Of a DNA stretch of 7,116 nt, positions 1 through 5,746 are shown piece after piece. Origin of the DNA: Microbacteriaceae bacterium (GTDB taxonomy: Bacteria > Actinomycetota > Actinomycetes > Actinomycetales > Microbacteriaceae); assembly GCA_003454135.1 (NCBI GenBank), contig DMKW01000226.1:1-7116 (forward strand). The letters run 5' to 3'. The notes below the pieces were generated by a model. It did not search any database, had not been told where the DNA came from, and saw only the letters and a list, made by a program, of their open reading frames with translations. Every line of letters starts with the position of its first letter. Within the stretch, counting starts at the first letter, position 1. Made by a program: the position numbers and the translations under genes.

Positions 1-30
1 GCCGACTGGGAGCAGCGAACCAGTGCCTAA
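1..30 (+). CDS. 3' end of an upstream gene (partial)
   Basis: Frame 1 reads ADWEQRTSA and then TAA at 28-30. Its stop overlaps the GTG start of the next gene (23-25) by 8 bp, the arrangement typical of translationally coupled pairs. Because the downstream gene is AbiEii-like, the lost gene could be the cognate AbiEi-type antitoxin or regulator, which normally precedes it. Nine residues are too few to identify it; this rests on position only. Confidence 0.45.
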   Translation, partial: ADWEQRTSA

Positions 31-712
31 CCTCTACGAAGACGAGCACGGGGTCATCCGGGCGCTCGTCGACCGGCTGGGTCACGACCTAGAGCCGTCG
101 ATCCTCATCGGCGGGGGGGCAACTTTCGTGCGCGTCGGTGGGGAGATCAGTCTCGACATCGACCTGATCACGTCGCAGGAGAGCCGCCACAAACTCGAGC
201 AGCTCATGACGGACCTCTCCCCCAGCAACAATCACCAGGGGCGAAAGCTCAGGGCAACGATCGACGACGTGCACCTCGACATCTACCTCCCGTACGAATC
301 CCAACTCGGGGGCAAACTGCGCTTGAAAGTCGAAGTGCTCGCCGAATACCCCGACGAGCTCTCGTTCGAGAAGTGGACTTTGCTTCGGCTCGAAGCGCAC
401 ATCGCGACCAAGATGGCGGCGCTCCTCGACAGGCACTTCTCCGAGAAGGGCCAGAAGGATGCCCGCGAGATTCTCGCGCTGCTGAAGCTCGACGGCGTCG
501 ACCCGGCGCTCGCTGCAGAGGTTCTTGATCGCGCCTCCACCGTCAACATTCAGGAGCTTCCCGCCATGACCGGGGAGGCGTTCGACCTGATCGGAACTAT
601 CGTCCCTCTGTCGAAGGGTGACCAGAAACACATGGCCGCGGCGAAGAAATCCTGGGTGAACGAACTGCAGCTACGAGGCTCACGACCGCAGTCGGCACGG
701 CCGCGGCTGTGA
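23..712 (+). CDS. AbiEii-like nucleotidyltransferase (toxin-type)
   Basis: A 229-residue protein of the nucleotidyltransferase fold seen in AbiEii/MenT-like toxins. Members transfer nucleotides to targets, including tRNA for MenT proteins, and act as the toxin half of abortive-infection or toxin-antitoxin pairs. Visible motifs: the glycine-rich nucleotide loop GGG at 30-32, the acidic pair D45-x-D47 in LDIDL, a third acidic residue D86 in HLDIYL, and a C-terminal block with K130, R137 and K145-D146, resembling the family's K-x-x-A-L-x-x-R and K-D segment. The GTG start at 23 has GGGAG at 8-12, ten bases upstream, and overlaps the previous stop by 8 bp, suggesting coupling to a partner. The next gene follows on the same strand after 84 bp. 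It could instead be a nucleotidyltransferase with a non-toxin role; the fold is clearer than the target. Confidence 0.75.
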   Translation: MPNLYEDEHGVIRALVDRLGHDLEPSILIGGGATFVRVGGEISLDIDLITSQESRHKLEQLMTDLSPSNNHQGRKLRATIDDVHLDIYLPYESQLGGKLRLKVEVLAEYPDELSFEKWTLLRLEAHIATKMAALLDRHFSEKGQKDAREILALLKLDGVDPALAAEVLDRASTVNIQELPAMTGEAFDLIGTIVPLSKGDQKHMAAAKKSWVNELQLRGSRPQSARPRL

Positions 713-727
713 GCGAATACGCAGCGG

Positions 728-770
728 CGCGGACGCTACGCGGGTCGGGTCTGCCCCGAGTTTGTCCGCG
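728..770. repeat. Nested inverted repeat between the nucleotidyltransferase and helicase genes
   Basis: CGCGGAC at 728-734 is the exact reverse complement of GTCCGCG at 764-770. Inside it, TCGGG (745-749) pairs with CCCGA (755-759). No T-run follows, so it is not a standard intrinsic terminator. It could be a weak terminator, a processing hairpin between two cotranscribed genes, or a binding site ahead of the helicase gene. Confidence 0.4.
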
Positions 771-790
771 TCCCGCCTAGTGAGCATCAT
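762..790 (+). promoter_or_regulatory. Possible weak promoter for the TOTE-type gene
   Basis: TTGTCC at 762-767 and CATCAT at 785-790 are separated by 17 bp, ending six bases before the ATG at 797. There is no good Shine-Dalgarno sequence before that ATG (only TTAGG), so if this promoter is real the message would be nearly leaderless. The -10 match is poor and the call is weak. Confidence 0.22.
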
Positions 791-796
791 TTAGGC

Positions 797-3244
797 ATGG
801 CAAACGTAGACCCTCGCTCCGAGCGTCGGATTGCCGCAGCCGAAAAGGAGATCGAAGAACTCGGATCACGCATTCGAGAGCTGAAGCGCGAAATCGAACG
901 ACTTCGGGAACTTCCTGAAGCGGGCCCCCAAGCACCGGCCGACCCAACCCTCACTCCGATAAGCGAGCTCCCGACGACTCGCGTCCAGGGAACCCCACGC
1001 TTCGTCGTCACCCGATTGTCTTCTCCGGAAGAGAAGATCGCAGTCTTCCGCTCGTTGTTCACCGGCAGAGACGATGTCTACGCGACACGGTGGGTGAGCG
1101 CAAAGACCGGCCGAAGTGGCTGGAGCCCGGCCGTTCGTGGAGGCTTCTACACGGATGCGGTCACGGATTCTGACCTGCTTCCGCTGACGGATCAGATCAT
1201 CAATCAACATCTGCGCGGAGTGCTTCCCTCCGAGCGCACAGACCTGCATGTCGGCCTCTACCCGATGCACACCGATGACACCTGTCGGCTTCTCGTCTGC
1301 GACTTCGATGACGGAGATTGGCGAGCGGACGCGTCCGCTTACGTATCGGCATGCTCACAAAACGGCATCCAGGCGGCCGCAGAGATTTCGCGCTCGGGCG
1401 AGGGTGCGCACGTGTGGATCTTCTTCAGCGAGCACCTTTCCGCCCACATCGCACGATCCCTGGGAACCTCACTTCTTCGAGAAGCGATGAACATCCGCGG
1501 ATTGATGAGTCTGTCCAGCTACGACCGGTTCTTCCCCTCCCAGGACTCGCTCCCGCGCAAATCATCTGGCCGAATGCGACTCGGGAATCTCATCGCGCTG
1601 CCGCTTCAGGGGACGTGCCGCGCAAAGGGGACAACGGTCTTTGCGGACCCGGACACCTGGCAGCCTTTCGTCGACCAATTTGCCTTCCTCTCGAGCATCA
1701 CCCGCCTCTCGCCAGAGGATGTAGTCGCCCTTGCGTCGAAGTTGCGTCCGGTGAGAACCGGCCCGATCGCGTCCACTGGCGCACGGCCAGCCAAGCAATC
1801 TCGAACTCCAGACTCGCCCGCTACAACGGGGGCGTCACACCGTGCCCCCGTCACCATCACGCTTAGTTCGACCATTGCCATACCGACGGAGGGGCTCCCC
1901 GCCGGTGTGATTGCAGAGTTGAAGCATGCCGCTTCTTTGCCAAACCCCGAATTCTTCCGCCGACAGGCTCAACGATTCAGCACATTCGGTACTCCGAGAT
2001 ACGTGTATTGCTTCGAGCACGACGGTACTCAGATCCGTGTGCCGCGCGGCTTGCTCGACTCGGTAAGACGGACTCTTTCATCAGCACACATCGGCATATC
2101 GATCGTCAACGAAATAGGGGATGCACGCGCCATCACGCCAACCTTTCTCGGCGGCCTGAATCCCGATCAGCAAACTGCAGTCGCCGCTATGCAACAACAC
2201 GAAACCGGGGTGCTCGTCGCTCCACCCGGGTCCGGTAAGACCGTGATGGCCTGCGCGACAATAGTCGAAAGAGCGGTCTCGACAGCCATCATCGTCAATC
2301 GAGCAGAATTGGCGACGCAATGGCGAGAACGACTGACCGAATTCTTGGACATCGACCCGAAACTGATCGGACAGTTAGGAGCAGGGCGGCGCAAACGAAC
2401 GGGCATCATCGACATCATCATGTTGCAAAGCATCGCCCGGAAGGATGCGGATCCTTCACTGTTGAACGACTACGGATATGTCATCGTCGACGAATGTCAC
2501 TCCCTCGGCGCTCCTTCGACCGAAGCCGCCATTCGACAGATCAGAGTCCGCTACTGGCTGGGGCTCACAGCGACCCCGTATCGCGCGGACCAGATGGACG
2601 ACATCATCACGATGCAATGCGGGCCTATAAGACACACGATTGTGAGCACTGACGAGTCCGATCGCCAACTTGTCATCCACGACACGGAATTCGTCACCGA
2701 CGAGTGGGGAGCAGACGGTCCGTCCATCCAAGCGATGTACGGCGAGTTGGCTTCGAACGAGACGCGTAACCAAGGTATCGCCAACGACATCCATGACGCC
2801 TACCGCGAGGGTCGCACATGCCTGGCACTGACGAATCGGATCGAACACGTCGACACGCTTGCGGCTCTGCTTCGCGCTCTCAATGTTCGAGTCTTCGTTC
2901 TGCACGGCCAGTTGGGTGCCAGGGAACGTCTCGCCGTCCGCGCCGAAACCTCCGCGATGGATGGTCAAACTCCATTCGTTCTGATCGCAACCGACAAAGT
3001 CGCCGGCGAAGGATTCGACCTGCCGCAACTCGACACGCTTTTCCTCACAATGCCGATCTCGTTCAAGGGCCGCGTTATCCAACAGGTCGGACGCGTCACT
3101 CGTCTCAACCGTGAGACCCTTTTCGCGACGCAGGTCCACGACTACCGAGACGCTCGCGTTCCTCTGTTCGAGCGCATGTTCAACAAGAGGCAACGAATAA
3201 TCGCCAAGCAAGGATTCACCGCGTCGGCGACCGTCACGAAATGA
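797..3244 (+). CDS. TOTE conflict-system primase-helicase fusion
   Basis: An 815-residue protein in three parts. Residues 8-40 form a charged coiled coil. Residues about 76-310 match the archaeo-eukaryotic primase domain of TOTE conflict systems: E-K-I-A-V-F-R-S-L-F, then SGWSPA, then the metal-binding D169-x-D171, the S200-G-E-G-A-H205 motif, SYDRFFPSQD at 241-250 and GNLIALPLQ at 263-271. After a low-complexity linker (about 318-350) comes an XPB-like superfamily 2 helicase: Walker A GSGKT at 478-482, DECH at 565-568, TATP at 591-594 and motif VI QQVGRVTR at 762-769. Such proteins are predicted to be NTP-driven defence factors that make or remodel nucleic acid on invaders. Two oddities: the cysteine-rich zinc insert I expect between SGWSP and LPLTD is absent, and the protein stops shortly after motif VI with no fused nuclease. 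Rare AGA and ATA codons suggest transfer. No in-frame alternative start is better than 797. Confidence 0.85.
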   Translation: MANVDPRSERRIAAAEKEIEELGSRIRELKREIERLRELPEAGPQAPADPTLTPISELPTTRVQGTPRFVVTRLSSPEEKIAVFRSLFTGRDDVYATRWVSAKTGRSGWSPAVRGGFYTDAVTDSDLLPLTDQIINQHLRGVLPSERTDLHVGLYPMHTDDTCRLLVCDFDDGDWRADASAYVSACSQNGIQAAAEISRSGEGAHVWIFFSEHLSAHIARSLGTSLLREAMNIRGLMSLSSYDRFFPSQDSLPRKSSGRMRLGNLIALPLQGTCRAKGTTVFADPDTWQPFVDQFAFLSSITRLSPEDVVALASKLRPVRTGPIASTGARPAKQSRTPDSPATTGASHRAPVTITLSSTIAIPTEGLPAGVIAELKHAASLPNPEFFRRQAQRFSTFGTPRYVYCFEHDGTQIRVPRGLLDSVRRTLSSAHIGISIVNEIGDARAITPTFLGGLNPDQQTAVAAMQQHETGVLVAPPGSGKTVMACATIVERAVSTAIIVNRAELATQWRERLTEFLDIDPKLIGQLGAGRRKRTGIIDIIMLQSIARKDADPSLLNDYGYVIVDECHSLGAPSTEAAIRQIRVRYWLGLTATPYRADQMDDIITMQCGPIRHTIVSTDESDRQLVIHDTEFVTDEWGADGPSIQAMYGELASNETRNQGIANDIHDAYREGRTCLALTNRIEHVDTLAALLRALNVRVFVLHGQLGARERLAVRAETSAMDGQTPFVLIATDKVAGEGFDLPQLDTLFLTMPISFKGRVIQQVGRVTRLNRETLFATQVHDYRDARVPLFERMFNKRQRIIAKQGFTASATVTK

Positions 3245-3277
3245 AACCTAGAACACAAACGGGTCCAACGTTCACAC

Positions 3278-3298
3278 CTATTCGCCCAGGGTGAATAG
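3278..3298. terminator. Hairpin between the convergent TOTE-type and fic genes
   Basis: CTATTCGCCC and GGGTGAATAG face each other across a single A, pairing over ten positions with one G-T wobble; the tip must open to form a real loop. It sits midway between two converging stop codons (3244 and 3321). Neither side has a long T-run, so termination strength is uncertain, but a shared bidirectional terminator is the natural reading. Confidence 0.5.
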
Positions 3299-3318
3299 AT
3301 AAACGAACTGAGCGCCCG

Positions 3319-4392
3319 TTACTCGGCCTCATCGCGCTGTCGCGAGTACTTGCTGTCTCGATAGGCATCGACGGCCAGCTTGCTCGAACGCAATGTGCCA
3401 TCCGAGCTGTAGCTCACTTCGAGCCTGCCCCGCGCCGCAGCCTGTCGGAGCGCTTCGTAGTTCAGCTCCGGTGTGGCCAGGGACTTCAGCAACACCAATC
3501 GGGCGGGCCCGGCGATGTTCGGCACGATCAGTCGGTTGAGGTTGTCGATCACCGACCGGGCAAGCAACTCGGCGAGTGGGCCGAGATCGCCTTTGTCCGC
3601 TTTGTCGAGAGCCGTGAGGTAGCGGTTGCGACTCGACTTGAAGATGATCGCCGGCGGGAAGCCCAGCCGCACCAAGATCAGGTTCAGCACGAGCCGCCCG
3701 GTGCGACCGTTGCCATCGATGAACGGGTGGATTCGCTCGAATGAAAAGTGCATCTCGGCCAGGGCGATTGGGATATCGGAAGGTGCCAGTTTCTCCATGC
3801 TGATGGCCGAGCCGCTCTTGTTCACGGTGTCGACCCAGGTGGTGAGTTGCGGTGAGACATCCACCCAGGACGGAGGCACCATGCCGCCGGAGAATGGCCT
3901 GATGTCGTGTCGTCGAAACGCACCCGGCTGCTCATCGGGAAACGCGTCGGGATGAGGCGCGATCTCCCACACCCTTTGCATTGTCAGCCGGTGCACATTC
4001 CTGATCTCGGTGATCGAGATTAATTTGCCCGACGACTTGCGATCAGGCGGCGTGCTGTTAGCAGCCCGTGCTTGCGAATAGACCCAGCGGGCCGCTTCGG
4101 CGTAGCCCAGTACTTCCATGTAGTCCTTGAGGTCCTTGCCGCCCACCGGCCGGTTTTCCTCAAGCAGGGTGCGCACTTCCCGCAGCACGAGAGTGTTGCC
4201 CTCGATCGCAGTAGAATTGTGGGCCTCCAAGTGCCAGATGTCATCCCAGATCAGCCGGGACTCCTGAGGGCTCGGCAAGCCGCCGTAGTTCTTGAGTTCG
4301 TCGACGGCAGCAGCGAACCTCGCGTAGATCACCCCTCGCGGGGGTCGCCCCCGGCCAGCCGCTGGCTGCTGGAGTCGATCGGAGGTTGTCAC
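3319..4392 (-). CDS. Fic family AMP-transferase, class II
   Basis: A 357-residue protein. Fic enzymes usually transfer AMP from ATP to a hydroxyl group of a target protein. The catalytic motif HPFIDGNGRTGR is complete at 222-233, and the substrate-binding flap GAFRRHDI is at 157-164. An N-terminal inhibitory helix motif (S/T)xxxE(G/N) appears as S60-T-A-I-E64-G65, which makes this a class II Fic protein holding its own inhibition in cis. The C-terminal 50 residues (about 305-355) look like a small helical, possibly winged-helix, domain of the sort that can bind DNA and autoregulate. The start is GTG at 4392, with AGG five bases upstream; length fits the family. It converges on the TOTE-type gene. 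Its promoter carries palindromic operator-like repeats. Target unknown; it may be a toxin, a regulator or a phage-response factor. Confidence 0.88.
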   Translation of the reverse strand: MTTSDRLQQPAAGRGRPPRGVIYARFAAAVDELKNYGGLPSPQESRLIWDDIWHLEAHNSTAIEGNTLVLREVRTLLEENRPVGGKDLKDYMEVLGYAEAARWVYSQARAANSTPPDRKSSGKLISITEIRNVHRLTMQRVWEIAPHPDAFPDEQPGAFRRHDIRPFSGGMVPPSWVDVSPQLTTWVDTVNKSGSAISMEKLAPSDIPIALAEMHFSFERIHPFIDGNGRTGRLVLNLILVRLGFPPAIIFKSSRNRYLTALDKADKGDLGPLAELLARSVIDNLNRLIVPNIAGPARLVLLKSLATPELNYEALRQAAARGRLEVSYSSDGTLRSSKLAVDAYRDSKYSRQRDEAE

Positions 4393-4420
4393 ACTTGCCC
4401 CTGACTTAATGTTCAGATCA

Positions 4421-4450
4421 ACTTTAGCAATTTGTCACAGGTGACATCAA
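4421..4450 (-). promoter_or_regulatory. Probable fic promoter
   Basis: On the minus strand TTGATG (4450-4445) and TAAAGT (4426-4421) are separated by 18 bp. This predicts transcription starting near 4414 and a leader of about 22 nt before the GTG at 4392. Each hexamer matches consensus at four of six positions. Confidence 0.5.
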
Positions 4451-4460
4451 CTTATGTCAC
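4433..4460. promoter_or_regulatory. Palindromic operator-like sites over the fic promoter
   Basis: Three half-sites alternate in orientation: TGTCAC (4433-4438), GTGACA (4441-4446) and TGTCAC (4455-4460). The first two form a 6+6 palindrome with a 2-bp centre. The second and third form a 7-bp inverted repeat (GTGACAT and ATGTCAC) around CAACTT. The sites cover the spacer and the -35 of the predicted fic promoter, so a bound protein should repress. An 8-bp ATCAACTT direct repeat (4417-4424 and 4446-4453) lies in the same stretch. The regulator is unknown; the Fic protein's own C-terminal domain is one candidate. Confidence 0.55.
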
Positions 4461-4631
4461 ATTTTCCCGCGAGAATTGGTCAGCTTCACCATCAAGCCGG
4501 GGCTCATTCATTCCAGGGCAACGCTTGACGATATTGCCGGAGCACCAGGAGGCGGCCGCACAAGTCATCAGAGACCTCGCCGGTGGCTCACCCGTCAGCA
4601 AGCAGCGCCTCGTCGCGGTGCCAACTTTTTC

Positions 4632-4714
4632 CAACTGTGGGCAAACCGTGGGCAAGAACGCCGGAATTCCGGGGATGTGTTCCTGGGATGTGTTCCTCAA
4701 TTGTGGGCAAACCG
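4632..4714 (+). repeat. Spaced direct repeats, core GTGGGCAA, beside the tRNA 3' end
   Basis: CAACTGTGGGCAAACCG (4632-4648) recurs as CAATTGTGGGCAAACCG (4698-4714) with one mismatch. A further GTGGGCAA lies at 4648-4655. The three cores begin at 4637, 4648 and 4703, offsets of 11 and 55 bp, so all lie on about the same face of the helix. Such arrays near an attachment site are typical arm-type binding sites for an integrase or excisionase. A 12-bp palindrome CCGGAATTCCGG (4661-4672) sits between them. Confidence 0.5.
4672..4697 (+). repeat. Exact 13-bp tandem duplication
   Basis: GGGATGTGTTCCT occurs twice back to back at 4672-4684 and 4685-4697 without mismatch. As 13 is not a multiple of three it shifts every reading frame across it. 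It looks like a recent replication-slippage event in the degraded region. Confidence 0.85.
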
Positions 4715-4779
4715 ACTTCATGATCGGCGCCATCCCGCGAAAGTTCCTAGTGTTTATAAGGGATTCTGGGGAAAATCCG

Positions 4780-4805
4780 TGGTGCCCCTGGAGGGACTCG
4801 AACCC
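4780..4805 (-). other. Candidate attachment-site core in the tRNA-Arg 3' end
   Basis: The 3' part of the tRNA (T-loop, acceptor strand and CCA) faces the accessory side. tRNA 3' ends are the usual crossover site for tyrosine-integrase elements, and integrase-like debris and spaced repeats lie directly beyond it. I found no second copy of this segment in the window, so the other end of the element must be left of position 1, or the element was partly lost. Confidence 0.4.
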
Positions 4806-4854
4806 CCAACCGTTTCCTTAGGACGGAACTGCTCTTCCATTGAGCTACAGAGGC
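4780..4854 (-). tRNA. tRNA-Arg (anticodon CCT)
   Basis: The minus strand folds as a complete tRNA: acceptor GCCTCTG with CAGGGGC (one T-G wobble), D-arm GCTC/GAGC with GG in the loop, anticodon loop GTCCTAA giving CCT after the universal T33, a 5-nt variable loop, T-arm with loop TTCGAGT, discriminator A and an encoded CCA (4782-4780). It reads AGG arginine codons, which are rare in GC-rich actinobacteria. One mismatch, G27-A43, tops the anticodon stem. The gene is 46 bp downstream of the HNH gene on the same strand. Beyond the CCA, GGATT and AATCC (4774-4778 and 4761-4765) can form a small 3' hairpin. Confidence 0.95.
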
Positions 4855-4864
4855 TGGCTCAACG

Positions 4865-4892
4865 AGTTTAGCGGGTGGCCGGTTTCGCCAAA
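4865..4892 (-). promoter_or_regulatory. Possible tRNA-Arg promoter
   Basis: On the minus strand TTTGGC (4892-4887) is followed after 16 bp by TAAACT (4870-4865), placing a start a few bases ahead of the tRNA. The -10 is good, the -35 poor. Cotranscription from the HNH gene is an alternative. Confidence 0.3.
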
Positions 4893-4900
4893 CGCAGCGG

Positions 4901-5398
4901 TCAGGCGGCCGGCGCGAGAAACTCTTCCCACTGCTGCTCAGTGCGCTCGACGCCACGCACGAGCCACGAGGTGCCGTGGGGCGGCTTGGGCCGCACCCGC
5001 AGGTTCCAGCCCATTTCGCCCGGCGTGCGGTCGCCCTTGGTGTTGTTGCAGCGCAGGCAGCAGGCCACGAGGTTCTCCCACGAATCCTGCCCGCCGCGCG
5101 AACGCGGCAGCACGTGGTCGATCGTGTTGGCGGATCCGGCGCAATACGCGCAGCGCTGACCGTCCCGGCGCAAAACCCCACGACGACTGACCGGAATCAG
5201 CCGCGTACTCGGGATGCGCACATAGCGGGTGAGCAAAATCACCGACGGGCGGTCGTAGGAGCCGGATGAGCCCCAGACCGGATGTTCGGCATCCGCCGCG
5301 ATGATCGTGGCCTTCTGATTCATCACGAGCACGAGTGCTCGCTTGAAGGACACCACGGCGAGGGGCTCAAAGCCCGCGTTGAGGACCAGCGTGCGCAT
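4901..5398 (-). CDS. HNH endonuclease-family protein
   Basis: A 165-residue protein with a short N-terminal region beginning MRTLVLNAGFEPLAV and a zinc-bound HNH nuclease core: CAYC (C83, C86), DHVLPRSRGG with catalytic D94-H95, N109, and CLRC (C114, C117) followed by N118 and K121. Compact proteins of this type are widespread single genes in actinobacterial chromosomes; their cellular role is not settled. I chose ATG at 5398 because AAAGGA lies five bases upstream; an in-frame ATG at 5404 has no room for that site, and longer versions run through a terminator. The start follows a hairpin leader and an upstream terminator, with no recognisable promoter between. The last codon is 46 bp from the tRNA. 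Higher GC than the genes left of the tRNA supports a core location. Confidence 0.85.
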   Translation of the reverse strand: MRTLVLNAGFEPLAVVSFKRALVLVMNQKATIIAADAEHPVWGSSGSYDRPSVILLTRYVRIPSTRLIPVSRRGVLRRDGQRCAYCAGSANTIDHVLPRSRGGQDSWENLVACCLRCNNTKGDRTPGEMGWNLRVRPKPPHGTSWLVRGVERTEQQWEEFLAPAA

Positions 5399-5409
5399 TC
5401 TCATCCTTT

Positions 5410-5441
5410 CGAAAACGCCTGGACGGCTTCCAGGCAGTTCG
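5410..5441 (-). promoter_or_regulatory. Hairpin in the HNH 5' leader, abutting the ribosome binding site
   Basis: GCCTGG (5417-5422) pairs with CCAGGC (5430-5435) around a 7-nt loop, and outer CGAA/TTCG (5410-5413 with 5438-5441) extends the stem across a small internal loop. Its base adjoins the AAAGGA ribosome binding site at 5404-5409, so folding could protect the message or affect ribosome access. Confidence 0.5.
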
Positions 5442-5482
5442 ATGCACCCTGACGATCTGGGAGTTGGGAGAACGCGGCCAAC

Positions 5483-5510
5483 AAAAAAGGCACTGTCGAC
5501 GACAGTGCCT
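5483..5510 (-). terminator. Strong intrinsic terminator, possible attenuator
   Basis: On the minus strand AGGCACTGTC and GACAGTGCCT form a perfect 10-bp stem with a 3-nt loop (5510-5488), followed by a run of T (5488-5483). This is the clearest terminator in the window. It lies between a 33-codon ORF, whose TAG overlaps the first two bases of the 5' arm, and the HNH gene. A second copy of GGCACTG, able to pair with the 3' arm, lies upstream inside the ORF (5555-5549 on the minus strand). Confidence 0.85.
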
Positions 5511-5610
5511 AACTCGGTGGCGCGAGGGTGACCACGCGCCGCTGACTGCAGTGCCGTATGAAAAAGAGCGCGCGCGCATCCACGGATTGGATGGCGCTCG
5601 CTCCGAACAT
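5509..5610 (-). CDS. 33-residue small ORF or leader peptide
   Basis: ATG at 5610 is preceded by GGGAG with 5 nt spacing, a good ribosome binding site. The peptide begins MFGASAIQSV, contains LFFIRHCSQRR and ends VVTLAPPS before TAG (5511-5509). I do not recognise a family; there is no signal peptide or membrane segment. Its stop lies inside the 5' arm of the terminator, so a ribosome finishing translation would cover that arm. The Pro-Pro next to the end could slow termination. It lies 136 bp downstream of the NlpC/P60 stop on the same strand. It may be a leader peptide controlling the HNH gene, a stand-alone small protein, or chance; the paired ribosome binding site and terminator argue against chance. 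Confidence 0.5.
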   Translation of the reverse strand: MFGASAIQSVDARALFFIRHCSQRRVVTLAPPS

Positions 5611-5645
5611 CGGCTCTCCCGAAAATCAACTCTCAGAATTGCAAG

Positions 5646-5651
5646 AATCTA
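5646..5651 (-). promoter_or_regulatory. Possible -10 element for the small ORF
   Basis: TAGATT on the minus strand (5651-5646) fits TAnnnT and would start a transcript near 5639, about 29 nt before the ATG at 5610. No convincing -35 is seen. A GGGTTACCC palindrome (5661-5653) lies just upstream and might bind an activator or repressor. Confidence 0.3.
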
Positions 5652-5694
5652 AGGGTAACCCAGAATTTTGGCGCTTTTGATCGCAGGCGCGCCG

Positions 5695-5708
5695 AACGGC
5701 CAACCGTT
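5695..5708. repeat. Short inverted repeat downstream of the NlpC/P60 gene
   Basis: AACGG and CCGTT flank CCAA; a second CCGTTA follows at 5715-5720. There is no T-run on the minus strand, so this is not a good terminator, and transcripts of the hydrolase gene may continue to the strong terminator at 5488. Nothing else is seen in 5652-5746. Confidence 0.3.
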
Positions 5709-5746
5709 AACCAGCCGTTAGCGAGCGAGCATGCCGCGGGGTGGGG

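Larger units (their letters stand above)
4522..4722 (+). pseudogene. Decayed C-terminal remnant of a tyrosine integrase (tentative)
   Basis: In one frame 4528-4587 reads TILPEHQEAAAQVIRDLAGG, resembling the last helix of phage-type tyrosine integrases, where a tyrosine-containing strand is followed by LP-E-x-x-E-A-A-A. No catalytic arginine, histidine or tyrosine is present, and the sequence before 4522 does not continue the family, so at most the C-terminal tip survives. The frame then continues through NCGQTVGKN to a 13-bp tandem duplication; removing one copy brings TGA at 4720-4722 into frame. The position, pointing at the 3' end of a tRNA gene, is where integrases of tRNA-targeting elements sit. 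Resemblance is from memory over about 20 residues. The rest of 4461-4779 shows no gene. Confidence 0.33.

Noticed and set aside
2456..3211. A 251-residue minus-strand frame inside the TOTE-type gene
   Set aside because: It is antisense to helicase motifs with strong codon constraint, shows no recognisable domain, and is a GC-driven shadow.
4661..4672. CCGGAATTCCGG palindrome as a regulatory site
   Set aside because: It is a perfect 12-bp palindrome, but isolated and without a promoter or T-run; it is mentioned only within the repeat region.
4432..4871. Plus-strand open frames of about 130 residues running into the tRNA
   Set aside because: Their C-termini are antisense translations of the tRNA (the familiar VPLEGLEPPT-type artefact), and they lack convincing starts. 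Only the short integrase-like stretch was kept, as a pseudogene.
5367..5579. A 70-residue minus-strand frame across the terminator
   Set aside because: It crosses the terminator and the HNH start, with no ribosome binding site at its ATG.
5399..5629. A 77-residue N-terminal extension of the HNH protein
   Set aside because: It runs through a strong terminator and has no family similarity; the good ribosome binding site lies directly before ATG 5398.
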